Shown here: positions 8,581-15,630 of the stretch, in pieces | Position numbering within the stretch: the stretch's first letter is position 1 | How the letters are laid out: each line of letters opens with the position of its first letter | Origin: Mycobacterium sp. | GTDB lineage: Bacteria > Actinomycetota > Actinomycetes > Mycobacteriales > Mycobacteriaceae | DNA: 64,000 nucleotides | NCBI GenBank assembly: GCA_016197405.1 | Contig: JACPVR010000005.1 | Location: forward strand, 62,001 to 126,000 | Direction of reading: 5' to 3' | The notes under the pieces: model-generated | What the model saw: the letters and a program-made list of their open reading frames with translations, nothing else | The model's database searches: none | Told to the model about the DNA's origin: nothing | Program-made: the position numbers and the translations under genes

Positions 8581-9074
8581 GCGGCTACCAACTGACCGAG
8601 ACCGACCAGAACCGCATCGGCACCGCCTTCCATGAAGCAGGCCACGCTGTGGCCGGCGTGCTTTTGGGGGGACGCATCTATCAGGTACTCCTCGACGACA
8701 AACAGCCACGCACTGAGTACGACCGACTACCGGCCGGCTCGCGTGCCTCAACGTCATTCGCCGGCCCGTGGTCAGAAGCTCGATGGACTCTCGGTCGCCG
8801 GCCCGGGCCTGCCGACCTAAACCGGTTCCTCGACATCAACACCTCGGACAACAGCGTGTTGTGTGCAGCCGGTGGACCGGCCGCGGGCGCCGAAATCGCT
8901 GCGCTGCTGGAACGCAATTGGTCTGCGGTCAAGTCAGTCACGTCGCGGCTCTACTTCAAAGGCCGGGCCGACCACGGCGATATCTGCAAAGCCCTCGGCC
9001 TCGACGACGAAGGCGGCCCGACCAGCTTCTCGCTGGCCAACCTGCGCGCCGGACTACGGCCTCTGCCTCGGTAA
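8577..9074 (+). CDS. HEAGH zinc metallopeptidase-like protein
   Basis: 165 aa. The motif AFHEAGHAVAGVLLGG at about residues 18-33 is the HExxH zinc site of FtsH/M41-type and related peptidases. A later AAGGPAAGAEIA segment resembles the helix that supplies the next part of the M41 active site. No AAA domain is attached, so it is a stand-alone peptidase domain. It closes the coupled cassette that starts at 6469. Such domains in mobile elements may cleave repressors or shell proteins, but the substrate is unknown. Confidence 0.6.
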   Translation: MSGYQLTETDQNRIGTAFHEAGHAVAGVLLGGRIYQVLLDDKQPRTEYDRLPAGSRASTSFAGPWSEARWTLGRRPGPADLNRFLDINTSDNSVLCAAGGPAAGAEIAALLERNWSAVKSVTSRLYFKGRADHGDICKALGLDDEGGPTSFSLANLRAGLRPLPR

Positions 9075-9253
9075 CTGCGAACCCGATGCGCGCGGAAGAG
9101 TAGCGGCAATATCCCAAGCATTCGAGGACGCACTCCGACCGCACGTGCGGAGGTAACGATTGTCAGCGAATTCATGTAACGAAGTATGTCGATTCGCTAA
9201 CCATTAGGCTGTCACAATTGCTTTATGGGGACTTTCCGTGGACCGTAATTCGA

Positions 9254-10969
9254 GTGTCCGGGGGTAAAAACAGGCTATATTACGGCGATAACGTCGATGT
9301 CATGCGGCAGCATATAGCCGACCAATCAGTCGATCTCGTATATCTCGATCCGCCGTTCAATTCGAATCGTAACTACTCAGTCATCTTCGGACGAAATCGC
9401 GACCCTGATGAATCGGCGGCTCAGATTGAAGCCTTCGAAGACACTTGGCGTTGGTCACTCGACACCGACATTCTGATCAGCGAATTGTCGGGAACGGCCC
9501 CGCAACGTGTGGCAGACGCGATCTCTGCGTACTACACGCTGCTGGGAGAGAGTGAAGCGCTCGCCTACCTCGTGAACATGACGCCGCGCCTATTGCAGCT
9601 TCATCGAGTGCTTAAGCCCACCGGGTCATTGTTCCTGCACTGTGATCCGACGATGAGCCACTACCTGAAGGTCCTGTTGGATGCCATTTTTGACGTAGGC
9701 AACTTCCGGAATGAGATTGTATGGAAGCGCACCAGTGCACATAGCGATACCAAACAGGGACGCCAAGGTTTCGGGGGCATTCATGATGTGATCCTGTTTT
9801 ACAGCAAGGGCAAAGACCTGACGTGGAACGCATACCACACGCCCTATTCTCCAGAATATTTCGCGGGGGACTATCGCCACACTGCGCCGGACGGCCGGCT
9901 GTACAAGGAGGGTGACGTCACAGCGGCGAAGCCCGGTGGCGATACCGAGTACCTATGGCCAGTGAAACGGCAAGAGGGTGGCAAGTGGGAAGCGGACCTA
10001 ACCGATGAATACCTAACGCCAGAAGCTGGCTGGCAATACCTAGACGTTAAGCCCTACAACGGACGTTATTGGGCATATTCGAAGCAGAACATGCGCGAAT
10101 TTGCTGCACAAGGAAAGCTTGCTCACCGATCCACCGGTGCGCCGCGGCTCATGCTTTTTGCCGATGAGATGCCTGGCATAGGGCCGCAGGACATCTGGAC
10201 GGACATCAACCCGATCGGAGCCAAGGCCGCTGAACGCCTGGGTTACCCCACACAGAAGCCGTTAGCACTCATGGAACGGATCATCTCAGTCGCCTCAAAC
10301 GAGGGGGACGTCGTCCTCGATCCGTTCTGCGGCTGTGGGACGACCGTCGACGCCGCGCAACGGTTGGGCCGCAGGTGGATTGGGATCGACATCACGTACC
10401 TGGCCATTGATGTGATCACGAAGCGACTACAACATACCTACGGGAACGAGGTGTTTGACACGGTCCTAGTTGATGGCATTCCCAAGGACCTCACGGCGTC
10501 GCGTGCGCTGTTCGCTCAGTCACCTTTGGACTTCGAGCGGTGGGCAGTCTCGATGGTCAACGCCGAGCCGAATGAGAAACAGGTCGCCGACAAAGGCATA
10601 GACGGGGTGGCACGGTTCCCCCTACTCAAGGGGAAGATCGGTAAGTTGCTCGTATCAGTCAAGGGAGGCAAGACAATCAATCCGTCGATGGTGCGTGACC
10701 TAGGGGGCACCGTCGAGGCTCAGTCTGCTCAGATGGGCGTGCTGATTACTCTCTCCGCTGCCACCAAGGGCATAACCGACGCGATCAACCGCGGGGGCGT
10801 CTTCACCCATCCTGCCAACGGCCAGAAGTACCCTCGATTGCAACACATCACCGTCGCTGATCTGCTTGCAGGCAAGCGTCCCCAGGTTCCCCCGACGTTC
10901 TTGCCCTACATCGCTGCTCAGGCGCACACAGTCACCCTTGAACAATCCGGGCTGTTCAGTGTCGTATGA
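9254..10969 (+). CDS. DNA methyltransferase fused to Mrr-like nuclease domain
   Basis: 571 aa from the GTG at 9254 (a TTG at 9218 is an alternative). Motif IV LDPPFNS is near residue 32 and the SAM motif I LDPFCGCGTT near 354, the beta-class order of N6-adenine/N4-cytosine methyltransferases. The target-recognition region lies between. The last 145 residues (FERWAVSMVN, KGIDGVARF, LVSVKGGK) match the Mrr/PD-(D/E)xK-like tail seen on a family of solitary phage and defence methyltransferases. The gene is less GC-rich than the core genome and uses more A/T-ending codons, a sign of transfer. It converges on the DUF262-HEPN operon. Specificity cannot be read from the sequence. Confidence 0.88.
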   Translation: MSGGKNRLYYGDNVDVMRQHIADQSVDLVYLDPPFNSNRNYSVIFGRNRDPDESAAQIEAFEDTWRWSLDTDILISELSGTAPQRVADAISAYYTLLGESEALAYLVNMTPRLLQLHRVLKPTGSLFLHCDPTMSHYLKVLLDAIFDVGNFRNEIVWKRTSAHSDTKQGRQGFGGIHDVILFYSKGKDLTWNAYHTPYSPEYFAGDYRHTAPDGRLYKEGDVTAAKPGGDTEYLWPVKRQEGGKWEADLTDEYLTPEAGWQYLDVKPYNGRYWAYSKQNMREFAAQGKLAHRSTGAPRLMLFADEMPGIGPQDIWTDINPIGAKAAERLGYPTQKPLALMERIISVASNEGDVVLDPFCGCGTTVDAAQRLGRRWIGIDITYLAIDVITKRLQHTYGNEVFDTVLVDGIPKDLTASRALFAQSPLDFERWAVSMVNAEPNEKQVADKGIDGVARFPLLKGKIGKLLVSVKGGKTINPSMVRDLGGTVEAQSAQMGVLITLSAATKGITDAINRGGVFTHPANGQKYPRLQHITVADLLAGKRPQVPPTFLPYIAAQAHTVTLEQSGLFSVV

Positions 10970-11009
10970 CGATGTGCCGCGTCATTGGGCGGTCGGAGTA
11001 CTTCTTCAG

Positions 11010-11516
11010 TCACTTCGTGCTCGGCGGCAACGGTAGGAATCGATCGAGGAGGAACTTGATCACCTCGTCGGCGATCTTGTGATAGCCACGAAGTAATGCG
11101 CTAGAAACCGCGGAGCTACCACCGTGGGCCAGCGCATGCCGAGCGCCGATGAGGTTGCCCAACGACTGTCGATTCTCGTCTTTCTCCAGGAATTCGTGCA
11201 GGTCCGACTCCCAGTCCGGGTCGAAGCTGCCTACCAGCTGCTCCAGCTTGGCTGGGTTCAGATTGTTGATTCGAGTGGCTTGACGCTGCCCGTAGCGGAG
11301 CACCCGATGCGAACTGTGTTCCTCTAGGTAGCCGTTGACCATATGTTCAACGCTCTTTTCCACAAAACCACTGAGACGAATTACTGCCAGCCTGTTCAGG
11401 TACTCCCTGACGATGAGATCGTCTTCCTGATCTGCATAGCGGATGATCTCGTCGATCTCGCGGATGTGCGCCGTGACAGCAGCCCGTCGATCGACATACT
11501 TCTTCCTTGTCGTCAT
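11010..11516 (-). CDS. HEPN-domain protein (MAE_28990/MAE_18760-like)
   Basis: 168 aa, all helical. The key motif is ARHALAHGG at residues 125-133, an R-x4-H HEPN ribonuclease signature (R126, H131). Its ATG overlaps the DUF262 stop by 4 bp, so it is translated behind DUF262. HEPN proteins of this type are RNases or toxins in abortive-infection and toxin-antitoxin systems; I recall family members being found next to DUF262 genes. The conserved arginine and histidine are intact, so an active RNase is likely. Whether DUF262 controls it is inference. Confidence 0.72.
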   Translation of the reverse strand: MTTRKKYVDRRAAVTAHIREIDEIIRYADQEDDLIVREYLNRLAVIRLSGFVEKSVEHMVNGYLEEHSSHRVLRYGQRQATRINNLNPAKLEQLVGSFDPDWESDLHEFLEKDENRQSLGNLIGARHALAHGGSSAVSSALLRGYHKIADEVIKFLLDRFLPLPPSTK

Positions 11517-12646
11517 ACGGTGGCGAAAGCCGCGCGGGCCTCAGCTAGACGAGCTTCTACCGACTCTTCGTTGGCCGTCGCCTTCGTCACCGCATCGATG
11601 AACCGGCTGTTTTTGAGCAGTCCGTCGTAGGCAGCTGCCCACTTGGCCGGATCAAGTTCCTCGATTGGGGAGGCGAAGATCCGCTCCATAGCCGCGACAA
11701 AAACTGCGTCGAGGATCGCTGCGTTCACCTGAGTGCGCAGGCGGAAGGCTCGTCGGCCGATCGAGTATTCGAGCGTTGCCGCGGCGGCGGCAAAGACCGC
11801 CGAAAGTCGGGGCAGATTCAGCCCTTCGCCATTGCGATGCTGACCGAGAAAGTCGTTCAAGAATGTCTTGAGCGGCGAGTAGTAGGTCGCTGAACTCTCG
11901 TGCAGAGCAATGATGCGCAGAATGAGCTCTTGATCCTTAAGGCGGTCACTACGCCTCCCGTAGAGCGCCCGCCAGCTCTCGTTGTTGTTCAGTTCACGGA
12001 TGGTGTCGACCAGTTCGCCGCCGTAGAGCGCAACCCGAATTTCGTGGGGCGTTAGGTTCGTTCCACCCGAATTGAGCCGCTCGAAGATCTGGTAGACGCT
12101 TTCGTATTCCTGCACCGACTGCGGGGCGCGAATAATGATCGCCTGGATGAACGTGTCGTCTAGCGTTCTACGCAGGTCACCCGGCAGCGAGTCGTAGGTC
12201 AACCCCTTGAGGGATGCGTCGACGGCCTCCAGCCGGAACTTTCCGGCGTAGAAGGAAGCGAGCGTCGTGAGGCGCTGCTGACCGTCGAGCACTAGGTATT
12301 TTTTACCGGGCTGCTCCACCAGGAAGATGCCCGGAACCGGAAACCCCAACAATAGCGACTCCAAGAATCGGTCCTGTTGAGGTCGCCGCCAGACTCGGCC
12401 ACGTTGGAACGGCTGCGCGTTCGGGTCCGGAAGTGTCTCCGCCGGGTCGAACGTCGGAACTAGAATCGCCCGTTCGTTGTACCTGCGGACTAGCCCGTGA
12501 ACATCGAATTCTGTGCCAAAGTAACTGACTGGATTGGCCGATTGCGCAACGGCGTCGGTCTCGTCGACATCTTCGACTTCGTCGATGAGCTCGCGGTCGC
12601 CATCGCTGGCATCTGCACTATCAGGAGCGGCGGGGTCAGTGGACAC
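11513..12646 (-). CDS. DUF262 domain protein (GmrS/ParB-like NTPase)
   Basis: 377 aa. An acidic disordered N-terminus (residues 10-35) is followed by the DUF262 fold: PFQRGRVWRRPQQDRFLESL (80-99) and the signature LVLDGQQRLTTL (118-129). The DGQQR motif is the ParB/Srx-like nucleotide site found in GmrS of the GmrSD type IV restriction system and in SspE-type sensors. No HNH (DUF1524) domain is fused; the effector slot is instead taken by the coupled HEPN gene. Likely a sensor or regulator in a defence module beside the methyltransferase-nuclease gene. Confidence 0.82.
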   Translation of the reverse strand: MSTDPAAPDSADASDGDRELIDEVEDVDETDAVAQSANPVSYFGTEFDVHGLVRRYNERAILVPTFDPAETLPDPNAQPFQRGRVWRRPQQDRFLESLLLGFPVPGIFLVEQPGKKYLVLDGQQRLTTLASFYAGKFRLEAVDASLKGLTYDSLPGDLRRTLDDTFIQAIIIRAPQSVQEYESVYQIFERLNSGGTNLTPHEIRVALYGGELVDTIRELNNNESWRALYGRRSDRLKDQELILRIIALHESSATYYSPLKTFLNDFLGQHRNGEGLNLPRLSAVFAAAAATLEYSIGRRAFRLRTQVNAAILDAVFVAAMERIFASPIEELDPAKWAAAYDGLLKNSRFIDAVTKATANEESVEARLAEARAAFATV

Positions 12647-12817
12647 AGCCCAAGATCGTAGTCGGACAACCGATCAAGCAGTGCGGATGACTTCGCACTA
12701 AACCTGCACGGAAGGTAGAGCCATTGGTTTCGTTGGCTGCTACCACCGCGCTCTACTCGCCCGGAGCTATGTTGCGCAGATGTTGTGTGCGACCTACAAA
12801 TATGTTCCTTGACCTTG

Positions 12818-12889
12818 TGGTCCCGGCTGGTATCGAACCAGCGACCTTCCGCGTGTGAGGCGGACGCTCTCCCACTGAGCTACGAGACC
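12818..12889 (-). tRNA. tRNA-Val(CAC)
   Basis: The reverse strand folds as a cloverleaf with acceptor arms GGTCTCG/CGGGACC, D-arm GTAGCTCAGTGGGAGAGC, anticodon loop CTCACAC (anticodon CAC) and T-loop GGTTCGATACC. The CCA is not encoded. Its 3' end faces the defence island and the left element, so it is a candidate integration target for them. Confidence 0.93.
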
Positions 12890-12997
12890 AGGAGACGAGG
12901 ACGAACATTAGCACGTGTCTGCTTTCGTCCGGAATCTGCTGGTGAGACGGTTGCGCTTTGACCTGACGGACAACCGGTCAGCCGATAGGGTCCGGCC

Positions 12998-13417
12998 ATG
13001 AAACGCCTGCACGTTGTGGCGGGGACTTGCGCGGTGGCCGCCCTGAGTGCGTTGGTCACCGCCGGGCCGGCCAATGCCGACATCGTCGGCTTCACCTCCC
13101 CCAGCGGCAACATCGGCTGCATGGTCGATGCCGACTACGTCCGCTGCGATATCGCAGAGCGGGACTGGTTGCCGCCACCGCGGCCCGCCGACTGCGAATT
13201 CGACTACGGGCAGGGCATCGCCATGGCCCCCGGCGCCAAGCCTGCGTTCGTGTGCGCCGGCGATACCGCGCTGGGCGGTGGACCGCCGCTGGCCTACGGG
13301 CAGTCCGTCACTGCCGGAAACACTCAGTGCACCAGCGCGCCGAGCGGAATCACGTGCCGGGACCGAGGTTCCGGTGCCGGTTTTTCCCTGTCACGCGAGC
13401 GTTACGAGTTGTTTTAA
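12998..13417 (+). CDS. Small secreted protein, DUF6636-like
   Basis: 139 aa with a classic signal peptide (KR, hydrophobic core CAVAALSALVTAG, cleavage near ANA-D). The mature part has FTSPSGNIGC and VRCDI with several paired cysteines, the pattern of a family of small actinobacterial exported proteins (DUF6636 by recollection). It lies between tRNA-Val(CAC) and the Gly-Cys-Val tRNA cluster and has normal core base composition, so it marks host DNA between the two accessory blocks. Function unknown. Confidence 0.72.
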   Translation: MKRLHVVAGTCAVAALSALVTAGPANADIVGFTSPSGNIGCMVDADYVRCDIAERDWLPPPRPADCEFDYGQGIAMAPGAKPAFVCAGDTALGGGPPLAYGQSVTAGNTQCTSAPSGITCRDRGSGAGFSLSRERYELF

Positions 13418-13514
13418 AAGCCTCTGACCGGCGCAAGTAGAGGGGATTTGTGCCGCTCGAGGCGGGTCGACTATTGTTTCCCTTCGCGACGGGCGACGAT
13501 CTCGCCCGTGGCAC

Positions 13515-13587
13515 GCGGATGTAGCGCAGTTGGTAGCGCATCACCTTGCCAAGGTGAGGGTCGCGGGTTCGAATCCCGTCATCCGCT
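13515..13587 (+). tRNA. tRNA-Gly(GCC)
   Basis: Acceptor arms GCGGATG/CATCCGC, D-arm GTAGCGCAGTTGGTAGCGC, anticodon loop CTTGCCA (anticodon GCC), T-loop GGTTCGAATCC. First of three tandem tRNA genes. Confidence 0.95.
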
Positions 13588-13615
13588 CGAAGGTGCGATA
13601 GGCATCAACCCCAGC

Positions 13616-13686
13616 GGTGGAGTGGCCGAGTGGTGAGGCAACGGCCTGCAAAGCCGTGCACACGGGTTCGATTCCCGTCTCCACCT
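13616..13686 (+). tRNA. tRNA-Cys(GCA)
   Basis: Acceptor arms GGTGGAG/CTCCACC, anticodon loop CTGCAAA (anticodon GCA), T-loop GGTTCGATTCC. Twenty-eight bases after tRNA-Gly. Confidence 0.95.
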
Positions 13687-13699
13687 CCAAGTTGGACCC

Positions 13700-13774
13700 G
13701 CGCGATTAGCTCAGCGGGAGAGCGCTTCCCTGACACGGAAGAGGTCACTGGTTCAATCCCAGTATCGCGCACCA
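13700..13774 (+). tRNA. tRNA-Val(GAC), with encoded CCA; attB target
   Basis: Acceptor arms GCGCGAT/ATCGCGC, anticodon loop CTGACAC (anticodon GAC), T-loop GGTTCAATCCC, and an encoded ACCA 3' end. The last 28 bases plus 7 downstream bases are duplicated at 30017-30051, so this gene is the integration site of the 16.3-kb element and is left intact. From memory, phiRv2 of M. tuberculosis also sits in a tRNA-Val gene beside Gly and Cys tRNAs. Confidence 0.95.
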
Positions 13775-13781
13775 CGATTCA
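13747..13781. repeat. attL core (35 bp)
   Basis: Begins ACTGGTTCAATCCC and ends CACGATTCA; identical over 35 bp to 30017-30051 and different at both flanking bases. It covers the T-arm, acceptor stem and CCA of tRNA-Val plus 7 bp. Confidence 0.92.
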
Positions 13782-13812
13782 CCAGCGACGGAGTCGCTAA
13801 TCACCGGGGCAC

Positions 13813-13830
13813 GTGAACTGCATGTGAACT
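13813..13830. promoter_or_regulatory. Candidate integrase arm-type sites near attL
   Basis: GTGAACT occurs at 13813-13819 and 13824-13830, 11 bp apart (one helical turn), 30-50 bp inside attL. The same heptamer recurs twice near the other end (29863 and 29881). Paired short repeats flanking both att cores are typical arm sites for tyrosine integrases; this is inferred from position. Confidence 0.45.
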
Positions 13831-13924
13831 AGGTACAGAACGGGCGCTAGTACCGGCTCGAAAGGTACCGGCATCTCCGTGACCCGCTCATTGCTCCGCT
13901 GGCCTCGCGGTCCCCCGCATTTGG

Positions 13925-13974
13925 AAAGCCACCGACCAACAGTCCCCCACGGGGCTGCTGACTCGGTGGCTTTT
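13925..13974 (+). terminator. Rho-independent-type terminator
   Basis: Arms AAAGCCACCGA (13925) and TCGGTGGCTTT (13963) with a 27-base loop, followed by TTTT. It lies 150 bp after tRNA-Val and before the first element gene, and would stop read-through from the tRNA operon. Confidence 0.65.
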
Positions 13975-14012
13975 GTCGTCGTCGCATTCGGGCCTGCCAG
14001 TCCAAATGAAGA

Positions 14013-14042
14013 AAGGCGGCTCCCCTGCCAGGGAACCGCCTT
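14013..14042 (+). terminator. Hairpin upstream of 14104 gene (attenuator or second terminator)
   Basis: AAGGCGG and CCGCCTT arms with an inner CCC/GGG pair form a compact hairpin 60 bp before the ATG at 14104. No T-run follows, so it may be an attenuator or mRNA leader structure rather than a terminator. Confidence 0.4.
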
Positions 14043-14103
14043 CTGAAACCCTCACCCCGTTACCACCGGGGATAAAACCAAAACCCAAGAGGAGAGTAAT
14101 CCC

Positions 14104-14610
14104 ATGCGCGAAAACGGCGCAAGTGCAAAGTCCGCATTCACCGAAGACCCGGCACCGGCCGAACTGCCCGCCGTCGAGTTGGACCCGCCGACACCCCCGC
14201 CGGCCGAACTCGTCCACTGGCTACAGCTCGCGGAGCGCTACGTGCCGATACTGCACGACGGGGACGCATCGGCGGTGGTATCGGCACCGCGCCCCTACTG
14301 GTCGGACCCCGATCGAGACATCGTCGGGAAAAGCGGCTCAAACAGCGGCTACCGGTCCGCGCTCGTGAAAGTCCCCGTTTCGAGCTACCGAGGACGCGTC
14401 GGTGAGGACGGCGAACTGGAGCCCGCCTATATCAGCTCCTCCGTACAGCAGTACGGCGATGGCGTCCTGATGTTGAGCCTGTCTATGAGGTGGGTTGACA
14501 CTGGCGGGGAATGGGTGTCGCACATCATGAAGCTGTTCCCCGATGAGGCCGCCGAGCTGGCACAAACACTTCTGGCGGGGATCGCACTCGCTACAGGTGG
14601 TCAGTCATGA
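14104..14610 (+). CDS. Hypothetical protein of the element's left end
   Basis: 168 aa with a good GAGGAG ribosome-binding site before the ATG. The N-terminus is proline-rich (residues 15-40). The rest looks like a compact alpha/beta protein (ALVKVPVSSYRGRV, VLMLSLSMRW, then a helix at the end). I do not recognise the family. Its stop overlaps the next gene's start. By position next to attL it may be a control or cargo gene. Confidence 0.6.
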   Translation: MRENGASAKSAFTEDPAPAELPAVELDPPTPPPAELVHWLQLAERYVPILHDGDASAVVSAPRPYWSDPDRDIVGKSGSNSGYRSALVKVPVSSYRGRVGEDGELEPAYISSSVQQYGDGVLMLSLSMRWVDTGGEWVSHIMKLFPDEAAELAQTLLAGIALATGGQS

Positions 14611-14801
14611 GCCGCCGCGCGGACCTGAGAAAATCACTGGCCAAGGAACTCTCGAAACTGCTTTCCCAGACGTACACCAGCGACTACACGACCGACGAGC
14701 TAGAGCAGCTGTGCGATATTGTCCGGCCCGTGTACACGAGGGCCAAGGCGGCGGAGAAAAAGGCGGACACCGGATGGTGCTGGGCCGCGGACGTCCCGTA
14801 A
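14607..14801 (+). CDS. Small hypothetical helical protein
   Basis: 64 aa, coupled by a 4-bp ATGA overlap to the 14104 gene. It is mostly one or two charged helices (LRKSLAKELSKLLSQ, then TTDELEQLCDIVRPV) with a Trp-Cys-Trp tail. A strong terminator follows 25 bp later, so this two-gene unit is transcribed on its own. Function unknown; an antitoxin-sized partner of the upstream protein is one option. Confidence 0.5.
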   Translation: MSRRADLRKSLAKELSKLLSQTYTSDYTTDELEQLCDIVRPVYTRAKAAEKKADTGWCWAADVP

Positions 14802-14825
14802 ACATCGCGTAGTAATCCACCCTAC

Positions 14826-14870
14826 GGCCCGGCAGGCGTATCAATCTGATACACCTGCCGGGCCCTTTTT
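14826..14870 (+). terminator. Strong rho-independent terminator
   Basis: Arms beginning GGCCCGGCAGG and ending CCTGCCGGGCC pair with an inner GTATCA/TGATAC, giving an 18-bp-scale stem with one mismatch and a 3-base loop, followed by TTTTT. It ends the 14104-14801 unit and separates it from the hairpin-dense region. Confidence 0.85.
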
Positions 14871-14999
14871 CGGATTGCCCACGAAAAAGGGTCTGCGGGT
14901 GCAACACGGGACATCACACAACGCACAGAAGTCCCGCCGAGACCCAGAGCGCGCCAAGGGTTGTCCATGACTTCGGGCAGCCTTGGCGTCGGCGGAACC

Positions 15000-15024
15000 G
15001 TTCGCTGCTTTCCACTTCAGGGCG
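15000..15024. repeat. Left arm of 25-bp perfect long-range inverted repeat
   Basis: This 25-mer (starts GTTCGCTGC, ends TTCAGGGCG) is the exact reverse complement of 15606-15630. The arms lie 581 bp apart and enclose about half of the hairpin series. In RNA they would form a single closing helix. Confidence 0.85.
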
Positions 15025-15078
15025 AGCAGCAGGGGGATTTGGCAACGACGTCTTCAGAAGTTTTTGTCGTGGTGGGCC

Positions 15079-15108
15079 AGGCGAGTTCGAATACAGTAGG
15101 CGATCTCC
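15079..15108. repeat. 30-bp direct repeat, copy 1
   Basis: Starts AGGCGAGTTCG and ends GGCGATCTCC; identical over 30 bp to 15323-15352. It directly precedes the hairpin at 15110. Confidence 0.85.
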
Positions 15109-15322
15109 TGGTGTCCAACTTGGACACCCGCCAGGCGCGCGAGCCAGGTGAGCAATTTTGCTCAAGTCCTACTGTCGGACTTGATAACGCCCATCAAAGA
15201 TCAACGTGATTCGCGCGTTCTCGACAGCACCGTCGCGCTCGGGGTAGCACATGGTTGACTACCATTTGCTGAATGTCGAAGGCGTCCAGCCCGTCAACTG
15301 GAAAGTTTCTTCCAGTTGGCCA

Positions 15323-15352
15323 AGGCGAGTTCGAATACAGTAGGCGATCTCC
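15323..15352. repeat. 30-bp direct repeat, copy 2
   Basis: Second copy of the repeat at 15079-15108, 244 bp downstream and directly after the hairpin at 15295-15318. Both copies lie inside the segment enclosed by the 25-bp inverted repeat. Confidence 0.85.
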
Positions 15353-15605
15353 GTCTTTAAACGATGGAGATGTCGAACCTGGTCGCCATCGGCGCCCCGG
15401 TCCCGGTGTGGCGTGTAGTCATTTACTACACCCCCGATTTCAGAGGACCTTGGGCAACTGTCCAATTTTGGACAGTTGAACGAACCTGGGAAGGGTGTCC
15501 ACGAACTCCGACACCCTTTGGTGCCGGCGCGAGCTTGAAAAGCACGGTGTCGTACTACTAGATGGTGGCCTACCGAATGCCCTCGACGTCGTTGGTAGTG
15601 CTGCC

Positions 15606-15630
15606 CGCCCTGAAGTGGAAAGCAGCGAAC
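15606..15630. repeat. Right arm of 25-bp perfect long-range inverted repeat
   Basis: Exact reverse complement of 15000-15024. It is followed 8 bp later by the strongest local hairpin of the tract (15-bp stem, 15638-15668). Confidence 0.85.

Noticed and set aside
1..9253. Second copy of the tRNA-Val(CAC) 3' end as attL for the left element
   Set aside because: I looked for the T-arm/acceptor sequence of 12818-12850 to the left and did not see it; if it exists it is outside the window.
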